From contig CAZIOB010000167.1 in NCBI GenBank assembly GCA_964540755.1, forward strand, positions 1-64,000: a DNA stretch of 64,000 nt, in the 5' to 3' direction. This DNA is from JAAYJR01 sp964540755 (lineage in GTDB: Bacteria; Bacteroidota; Bacteroidia; Bacteroidales; Prolixibacteraceae). Below the pieces are notes generated by a model. The model was not told the origin of the DNA and made no database searches. It worked only from the letters and a program-made list of their open reading frames with translations. Positions within the stretch are counted from its first letter, which is position 1; every line of letters starts with the position of its first letter. Both the position numbers and the translations under genes were made by a program. This document shows positions 42,519-51,810 of this stretch, one piece after another.

Positions 42519-44495
42519 ATGAAAATTTCAGTAATTATTGTAAACTACAATGTCAAACATTTTTTGGAGCAGTGTCTCCATTCAGTGATCAGGGCTTCAA
42601 AAAATATGAAGGTTGAAATTTTTGTAGTAGATAATAATTCGGTCGATGGTTCAATACAGCTTATCCGTGAAAAATTTCCGGAAATTAATCTGATAGAAAA
42701 TAAAAAAAATGTTGGTTTTTCCAAGGCTAACAACCAGGCAATAAAAAAAGCAAAAGGTAAATATATTCTGCTTCTGAATCCGGATACAGTTGTTGAAGAG
42801 GATACCTTTATTAAAGTAACGGATTTCATGGATAAACATCCGGAAGCCGGCGGACTAGGAGTAAAAATGATAGATGGGAAAGGAAATTTTCTCCCTGAAT
42901 CAAAACGCGGGCTCCCAACTCCCTGGGTGGCTTTCAGTAAAATGTTCGGACTTTCAAAACTTTTCCCGAAATCCCGCAAATTTGACAGATATCATCTTTC
43001 ATACCTTGATGAAAATAAAATACATGCTGTTGATGTACTTGCAGGAGCTTTTATGCTGATCAGGAGTGAAGTTTTCAATAAAACAGGACTGCTTGACGAA
43101 ACTTTCTTCATGTACGGTGAAGACATAGACATGTCGTACAGAATTACACAACATGGATATGTAAACTATTATTTCCCGGAAACAACTATTATTCACTATA
43201 AAGGAGAAAGCACTAAAAAGGGTTCTCTTAATTATGTGAAGTTTTTTTATAAAGCAATGATAATATTTGCCCAAAAACATTTCTCGGGAGGTAAAGTGAA
43301 TGCTTTCACTTTTTTTATCAATCTGGCTGTCTGGTTCCACGCATTACTGTCAATACTAAAAAGAATCACAAATTATATATTTCTGCCCCTGATTGATGCG
43401 GTTATTATATACTCGGGTTATCTGTTCCTTGTCCCCTTATGGGAAAATATCAGATTTAAACCTGGATATTACGCTCCCGAATTCCTTAATTTTGTAGTCC
43501 CGGTCTATATCCTTTTCTGGCTGACCGCTGTTTTCTTTTCAGGAGGCTACAAAAAACCTGTCAGTCTGCTAAAAGTAGGCCGTGGCATTTTATATGGGAC
43601 TATATCTATACTTCTGATATATTCACTGATGGATGAAAAGTACAGATTTTCGCGTGCCCTGATACTTATGGGTTCTGTATGGACCGCTTTATCATTGATC
43701 TTGTACCGTCTTTTTCTTCACTGGATCAACTGTAAAGCCTTCAGCCCGGTGCTGAAAAAAACAAAAAAAATTGCTATCGCAGGAAATCCTGACGAAGCCA
43801 ATCGTGTGAAAAATCTGCTTGAACGAACACAAATAGATCTGGAATTTGCGGGATTTATTGCTACTGACGATACTGTCAGCCAGGAGCAATACATTGGTTC
43901 TCTCAGCCAACTGGAACAGATTGTGCGAATAAACCGGATAGATGAGATTATTTTTTGTGCCGGGAATATCAGTTCGACAGATATTATAAAAGCTATGCTC
44001 GAACTTACCGGTCTTGATATAGATTATAAAATTGCACCCCCGGAAAGTTACAGTATAATAGGCAGCAACTCTGTGCATACTGCCGGGGATTTGTATGTTG
44101 TTCACATAAATGCAATATCCGCGAAATCAAACAGAAGGAAAAAAAGAGCTTTTGACTTTGTCTCTTCCCTGGCTATCCTCTTTATAAGTCCGCTGGTAAT
44201 ATGGTTTTTCAAAAGGAAAGCTGATCTTCTGAAGAACATCCTTGATGTTCTTACAGGCAAGAAATCATGGGTAGGTTACTCAACTTGCCGGGAACAGTTT
44301 AAAGATCTTCCTCCCCTGAAACAGGGCATTCTGACACCGGTTGATAAATTTGGTGAAAAAAATTTTGATCCCGGCGAAATCAGTGAACTTAATATTTTAT
44401 ATGCAAAGAATTACAGTATTTCCGGAGATGCAGAGATAATAATCAGGAATTTTAAAAAACTTAGCAGAAAAAAAACTACTAATTCAAATGGATAA
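42519..44495 (+). CDS. GT2 glycosyltransferase fused to a degenerate sugar-phosphate transferase
   Basis: 658 residues in three parts. Residues 1-255 are a GT2 transferase (ISVIIVNYN, VVDNNSVDGS, LLLNPDTVVE, FMYGEDIDMSYR), like rhamnosyltransferase WbbL. Residues 285-400 hold four hydrophobic segments. Residues 415-535 are a Rossmann-like CoA_binding_3 domain, and 542-650 resemble a polyprenyl-phosphate sugar transferase (RAFDFVSSLAILFISPLVI, ILDVLTGKKSWVGYS, KQGILTP, YAKNYSISGDAEIIIRNF). The roughly 100-residue catalytic middle of that last domain, with its Asp-Glu pair, is absent, so only the GT2 part should be active. It likely builds surface polysaccharide at the inner membrane. It overlaps the next gene by 8 bases. 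Confidence 0.8.
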   Translation: MKISVIIVNYNVKHFLEQCLHSVIRASKNMKVEIFVVDNNSVDGSIQLIREKFPEINLIENKKNVGFSKANNQAIKKAKGKYILLLNPDTVVEEDTFIKVTDFMDKHPEAGGLGVKMIDGKGNFLPESKRGLPTPWVAFSKMFGLSKLFPKSRKFDRYHLSYLDENKIHAVDVLAGAFMLIRSEVFNKTGLLDETFFMYGEDIDMSYRITQHGYVNYYFPETTIIHYKGESTKKGSLNYVKFFYKAMIIFAQKHFSGGKVNAFTFFINLAVWFHALLSILKRITNYIFLPLIDAVIIYSGYLFLVPLWENIRFKPGYYAPEFLNFVVPVYILFWLTAVFFSGGYKKPVSLLKVGRGILYGTISILLIYSLMDEKYRFSRALILMGSVWTALSLILYRLFLHWINCKAFSPVLKKTKKIAIAGNPDEANRVKNLLERTQIDLEFAGFIATDDTVSQEQYIGSLSQLEQIVRINRIDEIIFCAGNISSTDIIKAMLELTGLDIDYKIAPPESYSIIGSNSVHTAGDLYVVHINAISAKSNRRKKRAFDFVSSLAILFISPLVIWFFKRKADLLKNILDVLTGKKSWVGYSTCREQFKDLPPLKQGILTPVDKFGEKNFDPGEISELNILYAKNYSISGDAEIIIRNFKKLSRKKTTNSNG

Positions 44496-45015
44496 TCAGT
44501 TAAATTTCGGAAAAATTATATTGCGGCCCATGGAACCCGAAGATATAGATCTGCTATATATTTGGGAAAATAATAGTGATATCTGGGAGTTGAGTAATAC
44601 GCGCACTCCTTTTTCAAAATTTATACTAAAAAAATATATAAGTAATTCTTATAAAGATATTTATGAAACAAAACAGCTGCGCCTGATAATAGGAAACAGG
44701 TCACAGCGGCCTTTAGGCGCTATCGACCTGTTCGACTTTGAACCTTATCATCTGCGGGCAGGGGTAGGTATTCTTATACACAGATCAGAAGACCATAACC
44801 TTGGGTATGCTGCGGATGCCCTGGCTGCACTGAGTGATTATGCATTGAAGACACTTGGGTTAAAACAGATTTATGCCAATATTGCTGCGGACAATGAAAG
44901 TAGTATAGCTCTGTTCAGAAAATCAGGATTTGTTGAGGCAGGCCTGAAAAAGTACTGGTTAAAAACCTTTACAGGCTGGAAAGATGAAATATTATTTCAA
45001 AAGATACTTGGCTGA
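44488..45015 (+). CDS. GNAT-family N-acetyltransferase
   Basis: 175 residues. Acetyl-CoA-binding motif A is degenerate-looking but present as GILIHRSEDHNLGYAADALA (about 94-113). Motif B is IYANIAADNESSIALFRKSG (about 131-150), followed by FVEAGLKKYW. It resembles the RimJ/RimL/SpeG group, which acetylate protein N-termini or polyamines. The start ATG overlaps the glycosyltransferase stop by 8 bases, so the two are coupled. Its 3' end overlaps the convergent gene by 19 bases. Confidence 0.85.
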   Translation: MDNQLNFGKIILRPMEPEDIDLLYIWENNSDIWELSNTRTPFSKFILKKYISNSYKDIYETKQLRLIIGNRSQRPLGAIDLFDFEPYHLRAGVGILIHRSEDHNLGYAADALAALSDYALKTLGLKQIYANIAADNESSIALFRKSGFVEAGLKKYWLKTFTGWKDEILFQKILG

Positions 45016-45464
45016 CAAACCGGCACCTCTTCCAGAAACTTATAACTCATGGTATCGTAATCCATTTCACATACAAAGTGTTGCAAACCATTTGAAACGA
45101 TAATTATCTTTACTTTTAGCGCCATATTGTATCTTACTACCTGATCAAAGGTTTTCTGGCTTATCATGGTAAGAGGTGACTTAAACTCTGCAATAAGTAA
45201 AGGTTCGCCGGTTCGCCGGTAAATGACCAAATCAAACCGGAAAATCTTGTTATTCAATGAAATCTGTTTTTCAACTGCCATATGTGATTCAGGATATTTT
45301 TTCTCGTTTTTCAGATATTGGATGAAGTTTTGCCTTACCCACTCCTCCGGAGTCAATAAAACAAATCTTTTCCTTGTCTGATCAAAAATGTATTTCCTGG
45401 CTCCTGCCTCTTTAATCCTGAAATGACAGGAGGGTAAGTTCAGCTCTTGCATATTGATTCCCAT
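44997..45464 (-). CDS. Orphan HsdR N-terminal-like protein (PD-(D/E)xK fold)
   Basis: 155 residues similar to the N-terminal nuclease part of type I restriction R subunits. The active-site pattern is FDLVIY (Asp, about residue 78) and LIAEFKSP (Glu-x-Lys, about 92-94), after LTPEEWVRQNFIQYLKNEK. There is no helicase, HsdM or HsdS gene near, so it is not a restriction system. Small stand-alone members are common in Bacteroidota next to holA, as here. They may cut or bind DNA in replication or repair; this is inference. Confidence 0.8.
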   Translation of the reverse strand: MGINMQELNLPSCHFRIKEAGARKYIFDQTRKRFVLLTPEEWVRQNFIQYLKNEKKYPESHMAVEKQISLNNKIFRFDLVIYRRTGEPLLIAEFKSPLTMISQKTFDQVVRYNMALKVKIIIVSNGLQHFVCEMDYDTMSYKFLEEVPVCQPSIF

Positions 45465-45938
45465 GAATAATTTTTTTACTCTCCGGCAAATATTAACCGG
45501 TAATCCGTAAAAATTTAATTTTGCATTGTTCTGTCCATCACAAAGTAAACCATTCTTATAAAACGAACATCAATTTTTATTATGCAATTTTTTTATTCAA
45601 TCTGAAAATCTGTTCCGGCCCTCAATCGCATGCCGCTATTAAAAATGACCGTTTAAAGTTACTCAAGGCAAAAATGGATGAGCTCTCATAACTATTTACT
45701 GACAGGTGCTACAGAAAAAATTTTTATCCAACTTTTTAAAACCAGTCTGGTTCCGGCTTGTCCGGGTCAGATTAAATTATGAGAAAGGATATTGATAAAT
45801 TTTCACTAAATATTGAAAAAAAAGAAATATTGACTACAGTATAAAACTAAATTTAGTGATATTTACTGATTGAAAAATATAACAATTATTCAAGATATTT
45901 TTATTAACAGCCACTCAAAGATCACTTAAAGTATTAAT
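45465..45938. other. Divergent intergenic region upstream of holA
   Basis: 474 bases, A+T-rich, between the HsdR-like gene and holA. A TAATTTTG box (plus, 45516-45523) lacks a partner at proper spacing. I saw no coding frame, tRNA or strong hairpin. Confidence 0.45.
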
Positions 45939-46940
45939 ATGAACTTTGAAACAATAATACAAAATCTTAAAAACAAAGTTTATCACCCTATATATCTTTT
46001 ACAGGGTGATGAACCTTATTTTATAGACCAGGTATCTGATTATATTGAAAAAAATGTCTTAAGTGAAGATGAAAAAAGTTTTAACCTGACAATTTTTTAC
46101 GGAAAGGATTCCGATCCTGTGACAATTGCTGAAAGCGCACTGCGTTTTCCTATGATGGCCCAAAAGCAGGTTGTAATTGTTAAAGAAGCCCAAAGTTTAA
46201 AAAACATTGAACAACTGGGGGGGTATGCAATGAAGCCTTCACCCTCTACAATACTGGTATTAAACTACAAATACAAAACATTAGACGGCCGTACCAGACT
46301 GCTAAAAAATATTTCAAAAAACGGTGTGGTCCTTACAACAAAAAAAATTTACGATAACCAGCTTCCCGCATGGATTGAAAATTACCTGCACAACAAAAAT
46401 TATACTATCACTCCTCAGGCCGGACAAATATTAACAGCTCATTTAGGGACAGACCTGAGCAAAGTGACAAATGAACTGGACAAGCTCATCATTGCCATTG
46501 GAGACACAGGGAGAATAACACCTGAACATATAGAAAAAAATATAGGTTTTAGCAAAGATTATAATATTATTGAATTACAAAATGCCCTGGGAGAAAGAAA
46601 TATCTTAAAAGCTAATCAGATAATTAATTATTTCGGGGCAAATCCGACAATGCATCCGATGCAAAAAACAGTTGCCGGGCTTTTCTTTTATTTCTCGAAA
46701 CTGTTTTCTTATCATTTTTTAAATGATAAGTCAGAGAAAGGATTTGGGAAAAGATATAATCTGCATCCCTTCATTGCAGGTAAATACGTATCAGCCGCCA
46801 AAAAATACACTCCCTCCAAATTATACCGGATTATAGGAATTCTAAGGGAATATGACATGAAAAGCAAAGGGGTGGACAGTTCGGGCAAGGTAGAACAACT
46901 TGAATTACAGAAAGAAATGATATATAAAATACTACATTAA
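45939..46940 (+). CDS. holA: DNA polymerase III subunit delta
   Basis: 333 residues. Delta opens the sliding clamp within the clamp loader. Features are IYLLQGDEPYFIDQVSDYIE (about 18-37), FYGKDSDPVTIAESALRFPMM, the degenerate AAA-like part AQKQVVIVKEAQ, and helical C-terminal VAGLFFYFSKLF. Typical of the low-similarity Bacteroidota HolA group. The stop shares one base with the rhomboid start. Confidence 0.88.
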   Translation: MNFETIIQNLKNKVYHPIYLLQGDEPYFIDQVSDYIEKNVLSEDEKSFNLTIFYGKDSDPVTIAESALRFPMMAQKQVVIVKEAQSLKNIEQLGGYAMKPSPSTILVLNYKYKTLDGRTRLLKNISKNGVVLTTKKIYDNQLPAWIENYLHNKNYTITPQAGQILTAHLGTDLSKVTNELDKLIIAIGDTGRITPEHIEKNIGFSKDYNIIELQNALGERNILKANQIINYFGANPTMHPMQKTVAGLFFYFSKLFSYHFLNDKSEKGFGKRYNLHPFIAGKYVSAAKKYTPSKLYRIIGILREYDMKSKGVDSSGKVEQLELQKEMIYKILH

Positions 46941-47551
46941 TGATTACATGGTTTATAATAGGAATTACTGTCGTTATGTCAGTAATGGTATTTCAAAGTG
47001 ACAAGCTTATGGATAAACTGCAATTCAATGCAGCACTCATAATTCATAAAAAAGAATATTACCGGTTAATTTCACATGCATTCATACATGTTGGCTGGTC
47101 TCATCTTATTGTGAACATGCTCGTTCTTTATTTCTTCGGCAGAGCAGTGGAAAATTATCTGTCCTATCTTTTCGGTAATAAGGCTGCCTTGTATTTTATT
47201 ATTTTATACCTGGGAGGAATACTCTTCTCGAACTTATGGGGGCTCATCAAAAACAAAAACAATTATTATTACAACGCAGTGGGCGCTTCGGGGGCCGTAT
47301 CTGCTGTATTGTTCTCTTTTATATTCCTTAATCCGCTTGAACTGCTTTATCTGTTTGCCATAATACCTATACCGGGAATAATATTCGGTATAGGTTATCT
47401 CTTCTATTCATATCAGATGGGGAAACGCGAATCCGACAATATTGCTCACGATGCCCATTTCCTTGGGGCGGTATTCGGTTTCGTATATCCTGTCATATTA
47501 AAACCTGGCCTTTTCGAAAACTTTATAAATCAGTTATTTTCGTTTCTTTAA
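46940..47551 (+). CDS. Rhomboid-family intramembrane serine protease
   Basis: 203 residues with six hydrophobic segments. The catalytic Ser is in VGASGAVSAV (about 114-123) and the His in AHDAHFLGAVFGF (about 174-186). Family histidine/Asn markers FIHVGWSHLIVNMLVLYFF (about 49-67) are intact. It cuts transmembrane proteins within the inner membrane. Its start shares one base with the holA stop, and it ends 2 bases before the next gene, so the three form an operon. Confidence 0.92.
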   Translation: MITWFIIGITVVMSVMVFQSDKLMDKLQFNAALIIHKKEYYRLISHAFIHVGWSHLIVNMLVLYFFGRAVENYLSYLFGNKAALYFIILYLGGILFSNLWGLIKNKNNYYYNAVGASGAVSAVLFSFIFLNPLELLYLFAIIPIPGIIFGIGYLFYSYQMGKRESDNIAHDAHFLGAVFGFVYPVILKPGLFENFINQLFSFL

Positions 47552-47553
47552 GC

Positions 47554-48381
47554 ATGACATTTATTATTCAGAACGGAGAAATAGTAAAAAAAGAGAAAGC
47601 CGACCCCCAAATGTTTATGGAAAATGAATCATTCAGCCTGTCTCAAAAAATATGGTTTGGATTCGGTGGCATACCTCTGTTTGCTGAAAACATGCAATTA
47701 TTTGATAAACAGTTAAAATTACTGAATTTACCCCGTCCAAAGGAATTTACAGATACAATAGAAATGATGAGGCTGGTAAAAAGGATGCTGAATAAAAACA
47801 AATTTTACCTCTCCGGTTATATTTATCTCCATTACTCTTACACAGGCAGAAAAACAAATACTCTTATTACATCGCGTCCCCTGGAGTATTCCGGGTTCCC
47901 TTTTTCACAGGAAGGATTACTGGTCTCTTTTTCAGATCTGAAAAAATTCTCCGGCAACCAATTTAACAGGTATCTCTTTTTTAACAGAACTCTCTGGAAT
48001 GCAGCACTGGCAGGATTGAATGGCACATACTGCAAAAATTCGGTAATCCTCAATGAAAATGATATGGTCTGCGAATGTGCTTTTGCCAATATTTTTATGT
48101 TGAAAGGTACAAAATTAATAACACCTTCCATGTCAACAGGATGTTACGAAGATACACTCCGCAATATTATCATAGAAGCAGCAGAGAGTGCCGGTATTGA
48201 AAAAACAGAAGAGGCGGAAATCCACAAAAACGGCATGAAGAATATGGACGAATTATTTATTGCCGGCGAGCAAACCGGCATTAGCCGGATTATTGGTGTT
48301 GAAGAAAAAAGGTTTCTTCACCATTATTCCCCGGAAATATATAAAAAGGTCAATAAATATTTAGAAGAGAAAGTAAATTAA
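47554..48381 (+). CDS. Class IV aminotransferase, perhaps aminodeoxychorismate lyase-like
   Basis: 275 residues with the class IV PLP fold. A lysine at the PLP position is in LKKFSGN (about 129-135). Glu in MVCECAFANIFML (about 171-183) and the phosphate-binding STGCYEDTLRNII (about 193-205) follow. Length and layout fit aminodeoxychorismate lyase (PabC, folate pathway) or D-amino-acid/branched-chain aminotransferase; I cannot separate them from sequence, and no pabAB gene lies near. It overlaps the convergent YqgE gene by 4 bases. Confidence 0.75.
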   Translation: MTFIIQNGEIVKKEKADPQMFMENESFSLSQKIWFGFGGIPLFAENMQLFDKQLKLLNLPRPKEFTDTIEMMRLVKRMLNKNKFYLSGYIYLHYSYTGRKTNTLITSRPLEYSGFPFSQEGLLVSFSDLKKFSGNQFNRYLFFNRTLWNAALAGLNGTYCKNSVILNENDMVCECAFANIFMLKGTKLITPSMSTGCYEDTLRNIIIEAAESAGIEKTEEAEIHKNGMKNMDELFIAGEQTGISRIIGVEEKRFLHHYSPEIYKKVNKYLEEKVN

Positions 48382-48968
48382 TTCATTGCCGGATTCTCGG
48401 GGAAATTTTCCCAGATAGTATATCGCCTTCCCACCTTTTTTACAAATTCAGCCCATGATGATTCCCGGAGATCACGCATCACGGTTTCCTCATCTACATC
48501 ATCTACAAGCCATGAATCTTCTTTGATCTCTTTTTCGAGCTGACCTGAATCCCAACCGGAATAACCAATAAAAAACCTTATATCAGCAGGATCTATAACG
48601 CCGGCACTAATCTGTTGCCTGAGAGTTTCAAAGTCGCCTCCCCAGAAAATATTACCTAAAACCGGTATGCTACCGGGTAATTTATTACCCAGTTTATGGA
48701 TAAAATATACAGAATCTGTGGCAACCGGGCCTCCAAGATATACATCACATTCAAATTCCGGGAATCCGGGCAAAATGTCATGAATTCCCAAATCCACCTT
48801 TTTATTAAGAATAAATCCTACTGCACCTTTCCCACTATATGCCACTAAAAATATAACCGACCGGTTAAAAAAATTACCCGGCAGAAAAGGCTCTGCAATC
48901 AGGATACGACCCTTCCGGGGCGCAACATTATTAGTCTGAATTTTAAATATGTCTAAATTATCTTTCAT
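48378..48968 (-). CDS. YqgE/AlgH family protein (DUF179)
   Basis: 196 residues from the ATG at 48968 (MKDNLDIFKI); upstream ATGs would add only a few hydrophobic residues. Family markers are KGRILIAEPFLPGNFFNRSV (about 19-38), GFILNKKVD, YLGGPVATDSVYFIH, and FIGYSGWDSGQLEKEI. The protein is common and conserved, but its biochemical role is not known; in Pseudomonas AlgH affects alginate regulation. It overlaps the stop of the convergent aminotransferase gene. Confidence 0.9.
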   Translation of the reverse strand: MKDNLDIFKIQTNNVAPRKGRILIAEPFLPGNFFNRSVIFLVAYSGKGAVGFILNKKVDLGIHDILPGFPEFECDVYLGGPVATDSVYFIHKLGNKLPGSIPVLGNIFWGGDFETLRQQISAGVIDPADIRFFIGYSGWDSGQLEKEIKEDSWLVDDVDEETVMRDLRESSWAEFVKKVGRRYTIWENFPENPAMN

Positions 48969-49053
48969 AACCATAAGCAATATAAGAAATTTCAATTATT
49001 CCTCAAACAATTGCTTTATTCATTACAAAAATTATGCGATTATTTTTCAGGGA

Positions 49054-49365
49054 TTAATCTTCCTGGATCACTATGAATACATCCTCATCAGGTTTAGACA
49101 TAAAATATTGTTCGCGGGCAAACTTCTCAAGCTGTTCCTTACCTGCATTCAGTTCTTCCAGTCTTTTGCGGTCAGAAGCAATTCTCTCAATGTAATACTC
49201 TTTCTGTGCCTTTAATTCACCTAAACGTTCTCTGTTTTGATTATGAGCCATAAAGCTGTTCTCATCAAAAAGGATAATCCATGCCATAAATAAAATACAG
49301 GAAACCAGATATTTATTTGTTATAATCCTGTACCATTTTTGTTCTTTCAAGTTATTATTTTCCAT
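49054..49365 (-). CDS. Septum formation initiator, DivIC/FtsB-like
   Basis: 103 residues with a short cytoplasmic N-terminus, one transmembrane helix (about 17-33, YLVSCILFMAWIILF), and a coiled coil (about 42-83, rich in Glu, Lys and Leu). This is the FtsB/DivIC layout, and the closing KFAREQYFMSKPDEDVFIV is the family's C-terminal motif. It should bind FtsL at the division site. It lies 85 bases upstream of the YqgE gene on the same strand. Confidence 0.88.
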   Translation of the reverse strand: MENNNLKEQKWYRIITNKYLVSCILFMAWIILFDENSFMAHNQNRERLGELKAQKEYYIERIASDRKRLEELNAGKEQLEKFAREQYFMSKPDEDVFIVIQED

Positions 49366-49574
49366 TACAACTTTATTTTATTCAAAAATAGCACAAAATA
49401 GGTCATAAAAAAAGTTCAAAAAATTTTCATTTACCAATTTATAAACATCAGGTCGTTAAATACCGGGCAATAACATTAATAATTTTTTGAATGTGATTTA
49501 CTTTGAACTTTGTAACTTTACTTTTTTAAGTATTTTACTGTATTTTTCTGTACGTTATCACTATTTTTAACTCG

Positions 49575-51656
49575 TTGAGTAAAAATTTACACCATATAAT
49601 TGCGGAAAAGCTATGGGCCGACAGTTCTCAGACTGAAAAAAAACGGCTTTATGAAATGCTTATTGTTGTAATGCTGATACAGCTTGCAACTCTTTTCAAC
49701 TTGATCTTCAATCTGATTGACAGTTATCCCGATAACTGCCTTCTGTGTGATTCAGGGATGGTCATAGCATCATTTCTGGCTTTTGTATGCCTGCTTAACA
49801 GGAAACAGGACTGTGTATTAAACACTGTCTATTCTGTACCTGTTTTTATATATGCTTATTACATTTCTGATTTTGCCCCGCACCCTCCCGTTTCCGAAAC
49901 TATCTGGTCGTCATTATTGTGGCTTCTGGGTGGTGCCTTTATTATAATGTACTTTACCAAATCAGATTCCAAAATTATTGTCTATTCAATTATCTCTTTT
50001 TTTACTCTGGCCGTTCAGTTGCGTAAGGATGGCAGTTTAATCGATTCATTTTTATCTTATCCGGCTGTGATGACACATCCTTTAATTGCATTTCTTATTA
50101 TAATTACAGGTACTTATGTATTAAGGATCAAATACAGGAAGTCGGCCGAATCACTCTCCGGTGAATTAAAATCACTATACCAAAGTGTCTCTAAGGTGTT
50201 CAGGAACTCAGTATTTCCAATAGCAGAAATCAAAGCAGAACATGATAATGAAGGGAATGTCATAAAATTACGGATTGAAAAAGTAAATAATGCCTTTGAA
50301 TCGGCATTTAATATTAACCTATATGAAGTAAAAAACCAGGAAGCCAATTTCATTTTTGAACTGATATCTAGGGATCACTTTGACCTGAATAAAATACTTC
50401 TCTTCGATAATAAAAAAATCAGGGAAATACACTTTAAAAAACTGGAACGATGGTATAAAATTCATATTCTGAAACCGGATTATAACACCTTTTATCTTAT
50501 TTTGGAAGATATTACCAAAGCTAAGAAAAAACTGGCGGAACTGGAGAGCGGCAAAAAACGTTATAAGGTTTTGCTTGAGGCTATCCCGGATATGTTTTTT
50601 GTCATTGGCAAGGATGGTATATATGAAGATTTTGTTATTAAAGAGAGTGACCTTTTCAAACTGGAAGATGCAAATATTGTAGGCAGCAGTATTTATGATG
50701 TGGGTTTTCCAAAAAATATGGCAGAAAAAATTCATCAGTGCATTAACAGCTGTCTTAAAAACAATTCTCTGGAAACGATAGAATATTCGTTAAAAACACA
50801 TCACGGAACATATCTTTTTGAAATGCGCCTTGCAAAACTGAATTCAAATTCTGTAATTTCAGTGGCAAGAGACATCACACGAAGAAAAAATGCAGAGTTT
50901 AATCTTGAACGGGCGAGAAAAAAAGCAGAAGAGAGCGACAGGCTGAAATCAGTATTTCTTACTAACCTGTCACATGAAATACGCACCCCGCTTAATATTA
51001 TAACCAATTTTACCAGAATGCTTACAGAAGGCGGCCTGGGTAAAGCAGAACGTACAGAACTCTCTGATGCCATTTTCCAAAATGGAGCCCAGCTGTTGAA
51101 TATGATCAATAATACCATCCACTTATCAAAGATTGAGACTGATTCTGTGGATATCTCAATGGATTTTTGTGAAATAAATCATTTAATGAGAGAGGTATAT
51201 AACCATTATAAACCTCTTATACCAGATGCCAGAAAAGTTGAAATTTACCTTAACCTTGATGTTCCCAACCCCTCTTTTGGTTTTGTTACCGATGCACGCA
51301 TGCTTAAGGAATCTCTGCAGATACTTGTTGATAATGCTGTAAAATACACTATGCACGGTGAAATTAATGTCGGCTATGAAATGCATCGTAATAATGAAGT
51401 GAGATTTTTTATTTCCGACACTGGCATTGGAATACCAGAGGAAGAGAGACAAAATATTTTCAGCCGCTTTTACAGGGTAAAAAACGAAATCAACGATACT
51501 ACTTCCGGTTCCGGACTGGGATTACCTATTGCCCAGCATTATATAAGCCTGTTGGGAGGTGAACTGCAAATGGAGACAAAACCAGGGGAAGGAACAAATA
51601 TATGGTTTTCACTCCCTTTCAGAGAAGGAGAAGGCTATTTAAGAGTTGTAAGCTGA
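49575..51656 (+). CDS. Membrane PAS-domain sensor histidine kinase
   Basis: 693 residues. The first ~190 hold six or so hydrophobic segments, forming a membrane sensor of unknown ligand. Two PAS-like regions follow (about 205-310 and 330-440). Then come HisKA with the phospho-His in NLSHEIRTPLNII (about 464-476) and HATPase with DNAVKYT (N box), DTGIGIPEEE (G1) and GSGLGLPIAQHY (G2). There is no receiver domain. No ATG precedes the membrane region in this frame, so I used TTG at 49575; an ATG at 49656 is possible. The response regulator is not next to it. Confidence 0.9.
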   Translation: MSKNLHHIIAEKLWADSSQTEKKRLYEMLIVVMLIQLATLFNLIFNLIDSYPDNCLLCDSGMVIASFLAFVCLLNRKQDCVLNTVYSVPVFIYAYYISDFAPHPPVSETIWSSLLWLLGGAFIIMYFTKSDSKIIVYSIISFFTLAVQLRKDGSLIDSFLSYPAVMTHPLIAFLIIITGTYVLRIKYRKSAESLSGELKSLYQSVSKVFRNSVFPIAEIKAEHDNEGNVIKLRIEKVNNAFESAFNINLYEVKNQEANFIFELISRDHFDLNKILLFDNKKIREIHFKKLERWYKIHILKPDYNTFYLILEDITKAKKKLAELESGKKRYKVLLEAIPDMFFVIGKDGIYEDFVIKESDLFKLEDANIVGSSIYDVGFPKNMAEKIHQCINSCLKNNSLETIEYSLKTHHGTYLFEMRLAKLNSNSVISVARDITRRKNAEFNLERARKKAEESDRLKSVFLTNLSHEIRTPLNIITNFTRMLTEGGLGKAERTELSDAIFQNGAQLLNMINNTIHLSKIETDSVDISMDFCEINHLMREVYNHYKPLIPDARKVEIYLNLDVPNPSFGFVTDARMLKESLQILVDNAVKYTMHGEINVGYEMHRNNEVRFFISDTGIGIPEEERQNIFSRFYRVKNEINDTTSGSGLGLPIAQHYISLLGGELQMETKPGEGTNIWFSLPFREGEGYLRVVS

Positions 51657-51810
51657 AAAATAAATCTCACCGAGCTTTTTCTCTTTAAAAATAAAACTCA
51701 ATTTTGTTTTTTCGGGTAATAATTTTGAAGGAATTCTTTTTTATATATAGATTTGACAGGGACTAACATCAACATTATATGACCGAACCTGTTAAATCAT
51801 TACTTATTTG

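Noticed and set aside
44997..45464. Restriction-modification system
   Set aside because: Only a small HsdR_N-like protein is present, with no helicase, methylase or specificity gene.
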